Positions 1 through 8,138 of a DNA stretch of 13,464 nucleotides are shown here, piece by piece. Each line of letters begins with the position of its first letter. Within the stretch, counting starts at the first letter, position 1. The notes beneath the pieces are model-generated. The model had not been told where the DNA came from and did not search any database. It was given only the letters and a program-made list of their open reading frames with translations. Made by a program: the position numbers and the translations under genes. Source of the stretch: Candidatus Aminicenantota bacterium (GTDB lineage Bacteria; Acidobacteriota; Aminicenantia; Aminicenantales; Aminicenantaceae); assembly GCA_004378665.1 (NCBI GenBank), contig SOIA01000257.1, forward strand, positions 1 through 13,464, in the 5' to 3' direction.

Positions 1-17
1 AAAATTTGGATTGCACG

Positions 18-2660
18 ATGAAGAACAAACGCATTCTTGAGAAAGCGTACGACCCCAAGCCTGTTGAGGAGAAGTGGTATGATTTCTGGATCGATAAAGG
101 GCTGTTTGTCCCGGAAATCCCTTCCTCGAAGAAGAAGTTCTCGATGGTCCTTCCCCCTCCCAATGTCACAGGCTCCCTGCATATGGGCCATGCTCTCTGC
201 TTCACTCTTCCCGATATCATCGTTCGCTGGCGGAGGATGCAGGGATACAACACTCTCTGGCTTCCCGGGACAGACCACGCCAGCATAGCGGTCCATAATG
301 TGATCGAGCAGAGTCTGGAAGAAAAAGGAAAGACCCGGGAGAAGGTCGGACGTGAAGAGTTCCTGAAGATTGCCTGGGATTGGAAGAACAAATACGGCGG
401 CGTCATCATTAACCAGCTGAAGAAGCTCGGGACCTCTTTGGACTGGACGCGGGAAAGGTTTACTCTGGATGAAGGATTTTCCCGCGCAGTGAAGCGCGTT
501 TTTGTTGACCTCTACGACGAGGGGCTGATATACAGGGATTATTACCTGGTCAACCGCTGCCCCCACTGCGGGACGGTTCTTTCAGATATCGAGATCGAAC
601 ACAAAGAGAAAAAGGCCAAGCTGTATTACATCAAGTATCCTCTCCTGGATAGCGAAGAGAGTATCACGGTGGCCACCACACGTCCGGAGACCATGCTGGG
701 GGATACGGCTGTGGCCGTGCATCCCGATGACAAGCGTTTTTCACAATTCCAGGGGAAGACAGTCCTTCTTCCGTTAGTCGACAGAAAAATCCCTGTGATC
801 ACCGACGAAAGAGTCGAGATGGAGTTCGGGACGGGCGTGGTAAAAGTCACGCCGGCCCATGATCCGGTCGATTTCGAGCTGGGAAAAAAGCACAACCTTG
901 AGCAGGTGATCGTGATCGATGGATCAGGAAAAATGACCAGAGAAGCGGGCAAGGAGTTCCAGGGGTTGGACCGGTTTGAGTGCCGCGAAAAGGTTCTTTC
1001 AAGGCTCGAAGAGATGGGACTTCTTGAAAAGACAGAGGATTACCAGCATGCAGTCGGGCACTGCTACCGCTGCCAGACCGTCATAGAGCCGCATCTGTCC
1101 TGGCAGTGGTTCGTTCGTGTGGAACCCCTGGCCAAGGAAGCTATTCGCGTGGTCGAAGAGGGGGAGATTGAATTCATCCCCTCCAACTGGGCAAAGACCT
1201 ATTTCGAATGGATGTACAATATCCACGACTGGTGCATCTCCCGGCAGCTCTGGTGGGGACACAGAATTCCTGCCTGGTATTGTAGTGATTGTGACCACAT
1301 TATAGTTGCCATCGAGGCCCCCCAGGAATGCGAGAAATGCCAGGGCTCAAACCTGGTTCAGGAGGAAGATGTCCTGGACACCTGGTTCTCTTCTGCTCTC
1401 TGGCCCTTTGTCACCATGGGTTGGCCTGAAGAGACAGAGGATTTAAAGACTTTCTACCCGACAGACTTGATGTCCACCGGGTTCGATATCATCTTTTTCT
1501 GGGTCGCCCGGATGATCATGATGGGCCTGAAATTCGCCAAGGATATCCCCTTCCGTCATGTTTATATCAACGGTCTGGTCAGGGATTTCAAAAGGCGAAA
1601 AATGAGCAAATCAGAAGGGAACATCATCGATCCCCTCGAGATGATCGAAAAGTACGGCACGGATGCCCTGAGGTTCACGATGGCCGCGTTGGCCATTCCC
1701 GGGGCGGACATTTCCCTTTCGGAGGAAAGGATGGCCGGCTACCGGGCCTTCGCCAATAAAATCTGGAATGCCTCGCGCTTTGTTTTAATGAGCCTTAAGA
1801 GCGAAGAATTCCCGGTGAGCGAACAGGAATTGACCCTGGCTGACCGGTGGATAAGGAGCCGCCTGACAGAGATCACTGTTGAATTAGACCAGGCTCTGGA
1901 ACAATACAAGTTTTACGAGGCGGCCGACAAGATTTACCATTTTATATGGCATGAATTCTGTGATTGGTATATCGAGCTGGTCAAGCCAAGCCTGAAAGCG
2001 GGAAACAGAACGACAGAGGCGATTTTGGTGGAGACTCTCGACTGGATCCTGAGGCTTCTCCATCCTTTCATGCCCTATATCACAGAGGAGATCTGGCAGC
2101 ATCTTCCTTTTTCCGGAAAATCTCTGGTGACGGCTTCATTCCCTCAGGAGGACAAAGGCTTCAAGGACAAGAATGCGGAAAAGGAGATGAAATTCCTCCA
2201 GGATGCCATCATCGGAATCCGGACCATTCGAGCGGAAAACAGGATTCCTCCCAAACAGGATATCGAACTATGGGTCAAGGTCGAAAAGGACGAAGAAAAA
2301 AGGATTATCCTGGAAAACCAGATATATATTCGGACGCTGGCCAGTATCCGTAAGATCGAGATATTGGATCGTTTTCCTGACGAAAAGAAGCTCCTGAAAG
2401 GAGTCGCCGGCTCTTGGGAGATCGCGATTCCGATAGAGGAAGGTGTTTTCGATTTGCAGCAGGAGAAACAAAGGCTGGAGAAAGGACTCTCCAAGGTCAC
2501 GCAGGACATTGAAAGAATCGAAAAGAGGCTCCAGAACGCAGATTTCCTGAAACGCGCTCCCAAAGATGTCGTCCAGGAAAAAAAGGGTAGGCTTCAGGAG
2601 CTCCAGGCGAAGAAGACAAAGCTGGAAGAGAGCCTCGAACACGTTCTTTCCCTGATATAA
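18..2660 (+). CDS. valS: Valyl-tRNA synthetase (class Ia)
   Basis: Cytoplasmic enzyme that charges tRNA-Val with valine and hydrolyses mischarged Thr-tRNA-Val. Numbered from the ATG at 18 (880 residues, normal for the family). The class I HIGH-type motif is HMGH at 55-58, preceded by PPPNVTGS. The KMSKS loop is at 528-532. The CP1 editing domain shows TTRPETMLGDTAVAVHP from 220. Cysteine pairs at 181/184, 349/352, 422/425 and 438/441 suggest zinc-ribbon elements in the inserted domain. The anticodon-binding domain follows KMSKS, and residues from about 812 to the end form the charged coiled-coil arm typical of bacterial ValRS. A TTG at 6 is in frame, but it adds only four residues and sits too near the window edge to judge. 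I prefer the ATG although its ribosome site (TTGGA at 6-10) is weak. First gene seen in the plus-strand block; birA follows after 36 nt. Confidence 0.97.
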   Translation: MKNKRILEKAYDPKPVEEKWYDFWIDKGLFVPEIPSSKKKFSMVLPPPNVTGSLHMGHALCFTLPDIIVRWRRMQGYNTLWLPGTDHASIAVHNVIEQSLEEKGKTREKVGREEFLKIAWDWKNKYGGVIINQLKKLGTSLDWTRERFTLDEGFSRAVKRVFVDLYDEGLIYRDYYLVNRCPHCGTVLSDIEIEHKEKKAKLYYIKYPLLDSEESITVATTRPETMLGDTAVAVHPDDKRFSQFQGKTVLLPLVDRKIPVITDERVEMEFGTGVVKVTPAHDPVDFELGKKHNLEQVIVIDGSGKMTREAGKEFQGLDRFECREKVLSRLEEMGLLEKTEDYQHAVGHCYRCQTVIEPHLSWQWFVRVEPLAKEAIRVVEEGEIEFIPSNWAKTYFEWMYNIHDWCISRQLWWGHRIPAWYCSDCDHIIVAIEAPQECEKCQGSNLVQEEDVLDTWFSSALWPFVTMGWPEETEDLKTFYPTDLMSTGFDIIFFWVARMIMMGLKFAKDIPFRHVYINGLVRDFKRRKMSKSEGNIIDPLEMIEKYGTDALRFTMAALAIPGADISLSEERMAGYRAFANKIWNASRFVLMSLKSEEFPVSEQELTLADRWIRSRLTEITVELDQALEQYKFYEAADKIYHFIWHEFCDWYIELVKPSLKAGNRTTEAILVETLDWILRLLHPFMPYITEEIWQHLPFSGKSLVTASFPQEDKGFKDKNAEKEMKFLQDAIIGIRTIRAENRIPPKQDIELWVKVEKDEEKRIILENQIYIRTLASIRKIEILDRFPDEKKLLKGVAGSWEIAIPIEEGVFDLQQEKQRLEKGLSKVTQDIERIEKRLQNADFLKRAPKDVVQEKKGRLQELQAKKTKLEESLEHVLSLI

Positions 2661-2696
2661 ACATCCGCGAAGAGGGCCAACTCATATAAATCTGCC

Positions 2697-3455
2697 ATGG
2701 AAATAGGGGCAAAAATCGTTCAAGTCAAAAGCTGTCTGTCCACCAATGATATGGCTAAGGACCTGGCTCTCTCCGGAGAGAAAGAAGGCACAGTCGTTAT
2801 TTCCGAGGAGCAGACACAGGGGAAAGGGACAAAGGGGAGGAGCTGGTATTCAGCCAGAAAAAAGGGGCTTTATCTCTCTGTCGTTCTCTACCCTCCTCAT
2901 CCTGATATTTCTCTGCTTCCGCTTGTTGCGGGATTGGCTGTTAGCGATGCCGTATTTTCATCCCTTGGCATCCGTATCAGCCTGAAATGGCCCAACGACC
3001 TGGTCTGGAAAGGGAAGAAACTCGGAGGGATTCTCTGCGAGAGCGCCTATTCGGGAAACCGGGTCAACTATGCTGTTCTGGGCATTGGTCTGAATCTCAG
3101 CCATGGGATGGATGATTTCCCTGAGGAAATTCGCGATCAGGCCGTTTCCCTGAAGCTCATATCCAAGGAGGAACCGGACGAAAAAGCTCTTCTCGGAAAC
3201 CTCTGGCAGGCTTTGAGTCACTGGTATGGAGAGTTCGTGCACGGAAAAGGAGACAGGATTATCAGTGCTTATCAGGAGATATCTGTGTTGTCCCCGGGAA
3301 AAAAGGTCACTCTGGATACGGACAGAGGGGAAATTTCCGGGATTTACAGAGGGATCAGCCCTCAAGGCGGCCTGATCCTGGAATCCGGAGGAGAGGAAAA
3401 AACTTATTTTTCCGCGGAGATCAAGGCTGTCAAGGGCAGCAAAAAGGAAGGATGA
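2697..3455 (+). CDS. birA: Biotin-[acetyl-CoA-carboxylase] ligase, monofunctional
   Basis: Attaches biotin, via biotinyl-AMP, to the lysine of biotin carboxyl carrier proteins. At 252 residues it has the catalytic and C-terminal SH3-like domains but no N-terminal DNA-binding winged helix, so it should not act as a biotin repressor in the way E. coli BirA does. Visible motifs: STND at 15-18, the biotinyl-AMP binding loop QGKGTKGRSW at 41-50, KWPND at 97-101, the conserved lysine stretch GKKLGGIL at 106-113, and GIGLNL at 129-134. The C-terminal domain covers about 205-252. The start is the ATG at 2697; no strong Shine-Dalgarno lies close to it. The stop is one base before the coaX ATG. birA next to coaX is a recurrent arrangement in bacteria, and the two are fused in some lineages. 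Confidence 0.95.
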   Translation: MEIGAKIVQVKSCLSTNDMAKDLALSGEKEGTVVISEEQTQGKGTKGRSWYSARKKGLYLSVVLYPPHPDISLLPLVAGLAVSDAVFSSLGIRISLKWPNDLVWKGKKLGGILCESAYSGNRVNYAVLGIGLNLSHGMDDFPEEIRDQAVSLKLISKEEPDEKALLGNLWQALSHWYGEFVHGKGDRIISAYQEISVLSPGKKVTLDTDRGEISGIYRGISPQGGLILESGGEEKTYFSAEIKAVKGSKKEG

Positions 3456-3456
3456 G

Positions 3457-4224
3457 ATGCTTTTAGCCATAGACATCGGAAACACGAACATTGTCCTCGG
3501 AGTTTTCCGGGGGAGGAAACTCATCCATCACTGGAAGATTCAAACAGAAAGCGAAAAAACCAGCGATGAATACGGAGTCACCATGCTCAACCTGTTTTCT
3601 CTCTCCGGCCCTGAGAAAACAGAGATAAAGGCAGTCATTATTTCCAGCGTTGTTCCTCCCCTGACGCCGATTTTCGAAGATTTAAGCAAGAGCCTCTTCA
3701 AGGTTAAGCCGGTTGTCGTCGGACCAGGGCTAAAGACAGGAATGGCCATACTTTATGAAAATCCTCTTGAGGTGGGCGCGGACAGAGTGGTCGCGGCAGT
3801 GGGCGCTTATGAGAAACATGGTGGTCCCTGTATAGTGGTGGATTTTGGGACGGCCACAACCTTTGATGCCGTTTCCTCCAAAGGGGAATATCTCGGGGGA
3901 GCGATTGCTCCGGGAATCCAGATTTCGGCGGAAGCCCTCTATCTGAAAACAGCCAAATTGCCGCGCATTGAAATCAAAAAACCCAAAGAAGCCATCGGCC
4001 GCACAACGGTCACCAGCATGCAGTCGGGATTGTATTTTGGCTATGTGGGTCTCGTCTCCAAAATCATCGAGGAAATCAAAAGAGAATTGGGAGAAGGCAC
4101 CACCGTCATCTCCACGGGAGGTTTTGGCGCCCAGATCAGCCACGAGATTTCCTCCATCGATATTCACGAGCCTGATCTTGTTCTTGAAGGGCTGCAGGTC
4201 CTTCATCAGAGAATCCAGGGTTGA
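3457..4224 (+). CDS. coaX: Type III pantothenate kinase
   Basis: Phosphorylates pantothenate to 4'-phosphopantothenate, the first step of coenzyme A synthesis. It belongs to the ASKHA-fold, monovalent-cation-dependent CoaX family. The 255-residue length is usual. The phosphate-1 motif DIGNTN is at 6-11, GADRVVAA at 107-114, the phosphate-2 motif DFGTATTFD at 129-137, GGAIAPGI at 147-154, and the family sequence GRTTVTSMQSG at 181-191. The start is well supported by AGGAAGG at 3445-3451, five bases before the ATG and inside the end of birA, so translation is probably coupled to birA. Together birA and coaX provide cofactors for carboxylases and acyl metabolism. Confidence 0.96.
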   Translation: MLLAIDIGNTNIVLGVFRGRKLIHHWKIQTESEKTSDEYGVTMLNLFSLSGPEKTEIKAVIISSVVPPLTPIFEDLSKSLFKVKPVVVGPGLKTGMAILYENPLEVGADRVVAAVGAYEKHGGPCIVVDFGTATTFDAVSSKGEYLGGAIAPGIQISAEALYLKTAKLPRIEIKKPKEAIGRTTVTSMQSGLYFGYVGLVSKIIEEIKRELGEGTTVISTGGFGAQISHEISSIDIHEPDLVLEGLQVLHQRIQG

Positions 4225-4249
4225 GCGTTTTACCCTTTGTGGAGGGAAA

Positions 4250-4891
4250 GTGAAGAGAAAGAGTAAACAAAGAAGCGAGTATTACCAATCGATTGCACGC
4301 TATTACTTCAAGCAGCGGGGAGCTCCTTTTTTCCTCTCTTCCGCAGAACTTGACATCATCGCAAAATGGGAAATAATGAAAATTCCCCTCCCTGTTGTCC
4401 TGGAAGGAATCAAGAGGGCTTTCGAGAATTATCTGAGGAGACCCGGGAAAAGGGCAAAAATCCAGACGCTTGCCTATTGCAAGCCGCAAGTTCTCAAGGC
4501 GTTTGACCAGCATAAAGAGAGAAGAGTGGGGAGTGAGCGGAAGACAGTTGAGAGAGCAGAAAAAAGAATCCGGGCCCGGACAGAGATAAAGAAATTTTTA
4601 GAAACCCTTCCCGATCAGATTGACTATTTAAAAGAGGCCTATTCACGAGCACGAAGCCTGCTCTCCCAGAGCCCTGTAGACGAGGAGGAGCTTGAACGAA
4701 TAGAGGGAGAGGTCGAGGAGTTGATCTGGGGGCACTCTTCGAAGGAATTAAAGGAAAGATTCAAGAAGGATGTTCGCTTGGAGTATAAAATAGAAGAAGG
4801 AGATGAATTATTAAGGATTCTCAGGCTAAAATTGGGCAAGGCGTTAAGGGACAGATACAGGATCCCGTATGTTTCTCTGTTTTATTATTAA
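4250..4891 (+). CDS. Uncharacterised charged protein (213 aa)
   Basis: Not confidently recognised. I chose the GTG at 4250 because GGAGG (4241-4245) lies just upstream. The open frame extends further back, but only by overlapping coaX in another frame. Residues about 9-90 form a compact region: a tyrosine/phenylalanine-rich helix (YYQSIARYYF), then FFLSSAELDIIAKW, then IPLPVVLEGIKRAFENY, then a TLAYCKPQVLKAF segment. The spacing resembles the small helical domain of DnaD/DnaB-like primosomal proteins (LS-x-E...W...GI-x-x-AF...LAY). This is pattern resemblance only. Residues about 95-200 are highly charged and probably helical or coiled coil. The tail ends RYRIPYVSLFYY. There is no signal peptide or membrane segment. 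It lies between coaX and rnr on the same strand, 25 nt after coaX and 65 nt before rnr, so it is likely part of the same transcript. Confidence 0.8.
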   Translation: MKRKSKQRSEYYQSIARYYFKQRGAPFFLSSAELDIIAKWEIMKIPLPVVLEGIKRAFENYLRRPGKRAKIQTLAYCKPQVLKAFDQHKERRVGSERKTVERAEKRIRARTEIKKFLETLPDQIDYLKEAYSRARSLLSQSPVDEEELERIEGEVEELIWGHSSKELKERFKKDVRLEYKIEEGDELLRILRLKLGKALRDRYRIPYVSLFYY

Positions 4892-4930
4892 ACTGTGTGT
4901 AAAGATGACATTTTTCATAGGAGATTGCCA

Positions 4931-4946
4931 CACTGCGTTCGCAGTG
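4931..4946. repeat. Short perfect hairpin in a REP-like repeat upstream of rnr
   Basis: The sequence CACTGCG-TT-CGCAGTG is a perfect 7-bp inverted repeat. It can equally be drawn as 6 bp with a GTTC loop. It sits inside a longer stretch (about 4921-4950) reading gagattgccac...gtgaca, which resembles the dispersed 'attgccac...gcaatgaca' hairpin repeats found between genes in many bacterial genomes. Only one copy is in this window, so repetition cannot be shown here. It is followed immediately by the AAGGA ribosome site of rnr. Confidence 0.55.
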
Positions 4947-4948
4947 AC

Positions 4949-4953
4949 AAGGA
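4949..4953 (+). promoter_or_regulatory. Ribosome binding site of rnr
   Basis: AAGGA lies three bases before the ATG at 4957 and six bases before the adjacent in-frame ATG at 4960. The spacing favours the second ATG as the main start. The site begins only two bases after the 4931-4946 hairpin, so the folded hairpin could limit ribosome access. Confidence 0.5.
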
Positions 4954-4956
4954 ATA

Positions 4957-7029
4957 ATGATGGATAGTGAAATAGTATCCCTGCTCAGGAAAAGACGGGA
5001 AGGCTTGAACTTCCAGAAGATCGCACGAGAGCTTCATCTCTCTCCCAGGGAGAAGCAAAGGTTGAGGAAGAGCTTGAAAAGGATGGAGGGTCAGGGCATC
5101 GTATTAAGGTTGAAGGGAAAGTATCATGTCCCTGCCAAGACGGATCTGATAAGAGGCCGATTCATCTCGACGTTAAGGGGATTCGGTTTCGTCACTCCAG
5201 AAAATCGGTCATCCGAGGATATCTTCATCCCGGCCCGTTACACCGCAAACGCCCGCAGGGGCGACCTTGTGGAGGTGTTGTATCGGGAAAAGGGGAAAAA
5301 AGGAAAACCTGAAGGCCGGGTGGTCAGGATTGTGAAAGCCGAAATGAAAACGCTGCTCGGGATTTACTGCGAGCGGCGGGGAAGCCCCTTTTTTCTCCCC
5401 TTTGACTCTCCGTCTTCAGAAGAAATGCCTTTAAAGGGCGAAAAACCGTTTTCGCTCCGCCCGGGGATGGTCGTTGAAGTCGACAGAAAAACCATTGCTT
5501 TGAAAGAAGTCCTGGGGCAGCCCGATGACCCAGGAGTGGACACCCGGGTGATGATAAAGAAGTTCAATCTGCCCTTCTCGTTTTCAAAAGAAGCCATTGC
5601 CGAAGCCAAAAAACTCTCTGGACGAATAAACGCTCAGGACAAGAAAGGGAGAAAGGATTACCGGAGCTGGATGAGCATGACGATTGACGGCGAGCACGCT
5701 CAGGACTTTGATGATGCGGTGAGTGTGAAGGCGCTCAAGAATGGACATTTTCTTCTCGGCGTCCATATCGCTGATGTCTCCCATTTTGTCAAGCCGGATT
5801 CTTCTCTGGATGCAGAAGCCTTTGAGAGTGGGACGAGTGTTTATTTTCCGGACTCGACTCTTCCGATGCTGCCCGAGAGACTGTCCAACAATATTTGCAG
5901 CCTCAGGCCCCAGGAGGACAAGTTGACTTTTTCGGTCCTGCTCGAGATTGACCGGAAAGGAAAGATTATAAAAACGAAGTTTCATCCTTCTCTGATCCGA
6001 ACTGTCGAGAGGATGACCTATGATTCGGTCTTCAGGATATTCGAAGACGACGAGAAGGAGAGAAAAAAGTATTCTCGCCTGGTTCCAGCCCTGCTCTTGA
6101 TGAGAGAATTGGCGTCTCTCTTGAGAAAAAGAAGAAATGAAGAGGGGAGCCTGGATTTTGACCTGCTCGAGCCGGAGCTCGTGTACAGGGAAGGGACCCT
6201 CCATTCTATCGTGCCCTTCGAGCGCAATGAAGCCCATCAACTGATCGAGGAATTCATGCTTGCAGCCAATGAGGCTGTGGCACACTTTTTAATCCAGAAA
6301 AATGTTTCCCTGCTTCACAGGACTCATCCCGATCCGGACCTGAAGGACCTGGAAAGGCTGAGAGAGATACTGACTCATTTTGGTCTGTCCCTTCCCATGC
6401 CCCGGAAAATTGGCCCAAAGGACCTGCAGCGCGTCCTGAAGGATGTGGAGGGGAAACCCGAGGAGAAATTTGTCAGTCTCCAGGTGTTGAAGTCTATGAA
6501 ATTGGCCGTCTATTCGGAAAAAGATGCTGGGCATTACGGCCTTGCCAAAAAAGAATACACCCACTTCACCTCTCCCATCAGGCGGTACCCGGATCTTGTC
6601 GTGCACCGGATCTTAAAGGAAGTTCTGGACGGAAAAGAAGGGAAAAAGCTCTCTCTGTCTTCGGTGGCTCTCCATTGTTCCGAGCGGGAGCGGACCGCAG
6701 AGGAAGCGGAACGGGAGCTTCTGAAATGGAGGATATTCCGGTTTCTGAAAGGGATGCTTGGCGAGGAATTTGATGGTATAATCGCGGACATTACCAGCGC
6801 AGGCCTGATTGTGGAACTCGACGACTATTTTGTCGATGGGCTGATACCCTATTCTGATTTGGGCGGAGATTACTACCGCAAGCGCTCGGAAAAGACCCTG
6901 GTGGGTAAACGAACCGGCAAGACTTTTGAGCTTGGAGATAGAGTGAGAGTGATCTTGGCCTCGATTGACCCCATCCTGAGGAAAATGAGTCTGGTTCTGT
7001 GCCAGGGAAAGCGGGATAAAGCGCGATGA
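4957..7029 (+). CDS. rnr: Ribonuclease R (3'-5' exoribonuclease)
   Basis: Processive hydrolytic 3'-5' exoribonuclease of the RNase II/RNB family, which degrades structured RNA and contributes to mRNA and rRNA turnover. Domains: an N-terminal winged-helix segment (about 1-60), cold-shock-like OB domains (about 65-190), the RNB catalytic domain (about 235-590) and a C-terminal S1 domain (about 601-685). The four metal-binding aspartates of the family are present as D244, D250, D252 and D253 in TIDGEHAQDFDDAV. The usual aspartate at the sixth position of that string is histidine here, but it is not one of the four. The conserved TSPIRRYPDL is at 538-547. At 690 residues it is shorter than the E. 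coli enzyme (about 813), mainly because the lysine-rich tail is missing. Two ATGs in tandem (4957 and 4960) could start it. Its stop overlaps the next gene's ATG as ATGA. Confidence 0.95.
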   Translation: MMDSEIVSLLRKRREGLNFQKIARELHLSPREKQRLRKSLKRMEGQGIVLRLKGKYHVPAKTDLIRGRFISTLRGFGFVTPENRSSEDIFIPARYTANARRGDLVEVLYREKGKKGKPEGRVVRIVKAEMKTLLGIYCERRGSPFFLPFDSPSSEEMPLKGEKPFSLRPGMVVEVDRKTIALKEVLGQPDDPGVDTRVMIKKFNLPFSFSKEAIAEAKKLSGRINAQDKKGRKDYRSWMSMTIDGEHAQDFDDAVSVKALKNGHFLLGVHIADVSHFVKPDSSLDAEAFESGTSVYFPDSTLPMLPERLSNNICSLRPQEDKLTFSVLLEIDRKGKIIKTKFHPSLIRTVERMTYDSVFRIFEDDEKERKKYSRLVPALLLMRELASLLRKRRNEEGSLDFDLLEPELVYREGTLHSIVPFERNEAHQLIEEFMLAANEAVAHFLIQKNVSLLHRTHPDPDLKDLERLREILTHFGLSLPMPRKIGPKDLQRVLKDVEGKPEEKFVSLQVLKSMKLAVYSEKDAGHYGLAKKEYTHFTSPIRRYPDLVVHRILKEVLDGKEGKKLSLSSVALHCSERERTAEEAERELLKWRIFRFLKGMLGEEFDGIIADITSAGLIVELDDYFVDGLIPYSDLGGDYYRKRSEKTLVGKRTGKTFELGDRVRVILASIDPILRKMSLVLCQGKRDKAR

Positions 7030-8111
7030 ACACAAACTGCTTTGATGCCGCCGTCGACTTTCTCCCTGCGGGGAAACAGAGGCAAATGGATGCCGTGCTC
7101 CGTGCAGGAGGAGAGAGGACATCCGCCTCTTTCCATTTTTATGAGCCTCTTCCAAAGGACAAGCCTGGTCCCCATTTAGTGCGGATCCATACTCACCGGC
7201 CCCTTTTGCTGGGATGGGGGGATGCTTTCGATGTCCTGGGTTCAGGAAGAAGCCGCATTCTGGGGAGGGGGCGTGTTCTTAATCTCTTTTCAGAAAAAGT
7301 GACGCAGACAAAAATAAAAAAACGTATTGATTTCCTCAAAGCCCTTCAAGGAGACAGGAAATCTGCGGTTTCGGCACTGGCTCAGGAGAAAGGGATTCGG
7401 GGTTTGAGAGAAAAAGAAATCAGGGATTTTTTCCCCTCAGGGGAAAAAACTCTGCTGCGACTGGTCCAGGAACTGGAAGAGGAGGGGAAGATATGGATTC
7501 TCTCTTTCGATCCTCTTTTTCTGCTTTCTCAGGAGGGATTTATTTTTCTCTGCGGGAAAATTACTGAATTTCTTTCTCGTTTCCATCAGAAATATCCTGA
7601 CCAGAACGGAGCCAGTCAGGAAAGAATCCAGAAAAGATTTGACGTCCATCCCAGGGTGCTCTCCCTTGCCCTGAAACATCTCCTTCACACAGGCCAGATC
7701 AAGGAGACAGGAGGGGAATTCTCACAGCCAGACTTCAGAGTCATCCTGACTCCTGAGGATGAGAGGATTCTAAAGAAGCTGGAGGAGATGTGTTTGAAAG
7801 GAGATTTCCGGCTGTTTTCTCTGGAGGACCTCCGGAGGCATTTCCGGATCAGCCCGAAGAAGCTCGACAGGATGCTTTCTTTTCTCATCGAAAGAAAAAA
7901 GATTGTTCAGGGAAAGGATGGATTACTGCTCCATTCCAAATGGCTGGATGAGATCATACAGAACATCAAGCGATCAAACAAGAAAGAGCTGACCATCGCC
8001 GAGTTTAAGGAAATGACAGGCCTCACCCGAAAGTATGCGATTCCGCTTTTGGAGTTGCTGGATCAAATGAGGGTGACGCAGAGAAAAGGCTCCTTAAGGA
8101 AGATCCTCTGA
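7026..8111 (+). CDS. SelB C-terminal-like protein lacking the GTPase domain
   Basis: The protein matches the back half of the selenocysteine-specific elongation factor SelB. Residues about 10-90 look like SelB domain III, ending in SRILGRGRVLN in place of the family's 'TIGGG-x-VLD'. Residues about 95-361 look like the four tandem winged helices of domain IV, which bind the SECIS hairpin. The best evidence is the extreme C-terminus: AEFKEMTGLTRKYAIPLLE at 325-343, then a VTQR stretch, matches the final SelB winged helix (typically '...SRKYAIPLLE..D..G.TRR.GD.R.L'). Full SelB has roughly 610-640 residues; here the G domain and domain II (about 260 residues) are absent. There is no room for them upstream, because rnr is complete to its S1 domain and overlaps this ATG by ATGA. 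The reading frame is intact, so this is not simple decay. Function is unknown: an RNA-binding partner, one half of a split SelB, or a repurposed domain. Confidence 0.85.
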   Translation: MNTNCFDAAVDFLPAGKQRQMDAVLRAGGERTSASFHFYEPLPKDKPGPHLVRIHTHRPLLLGWGDAFDVLGSGRSRILGRGRVLNLFSEKVTQTKIKKRIDFLKALQGDRKSAVSALAQEKGIRGLREKEIRDFFPSGEKTLLRLVQELEEEGKIWILSFDPLFLLSQEGFIFLCGKITEFLSRFHQKYPDQNGASQERIQKRFDVHPRVLSLALKHLLHTGQIKETGGEFSQPDFRVILTPEDERILKKLEEMCLKGDFRLFSLEDLRRHFRISPKKLDRMLSFLIERKKIVQGKDGLLLHSKWLDEIIQNIKRSNKKELTIAEFKEMTGLTRKYAIPLLELLDQMRVTQRKGSLRKIL

Positions 8112-8138
8112 AGGCTTTATTTTTTCTCTTTTTTTTTC
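8092..8138 (+). terminator. Weak candidate terminator at the convergent junction
   Basis: An imperfect hairpin, CCTT-A-AGGA / AGA loop / TCCT-CTG-AAGG (8092-8114), is followed by a T-rich tract at 8115-8138 that includes runs of six and nine T. The stem is AT-rich and interrupted, and the T tract lies within the antisense of the lysine codons of the opposing gene. It may therefore be a by-product of coding. No better terminator is visible for either convergent block. Confidence 0.3.

Noticed and set aside
6..17. In-frame TTG at 6 as the valS start
   Set aside because: It adds only four residues, and only five upstream bases exist in the window. The ATG at 18 begins a normal ValRS N-terminus.
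3968..4249. Upstream extension of the 213-aa gene into coaX
   Set aside because: The extra 94 codons lie wholly within the well-supported coaX gene in another frame. The GTG at 4250 has a ribosome site.
4892..4956. Intrinsic terminator before rnr
   Set aside because: The hairpin at 4931-4946 is not followed by a T run; an AAGGA ribosome site and ATG follow instead.
6613..7175. Minus-strand open frames across the rnr/SelB-like junction
   Set aside because: They overlap two well-supported plus-strand genes and show no recognisable protein features.
7026..8111. SelB-like gene as a frameshifted or decayed full selB
   Set aside because: The frame is open throughout, its start is coupled to a complete rnr, and no GTPase motifs are seen in any frame upstream.
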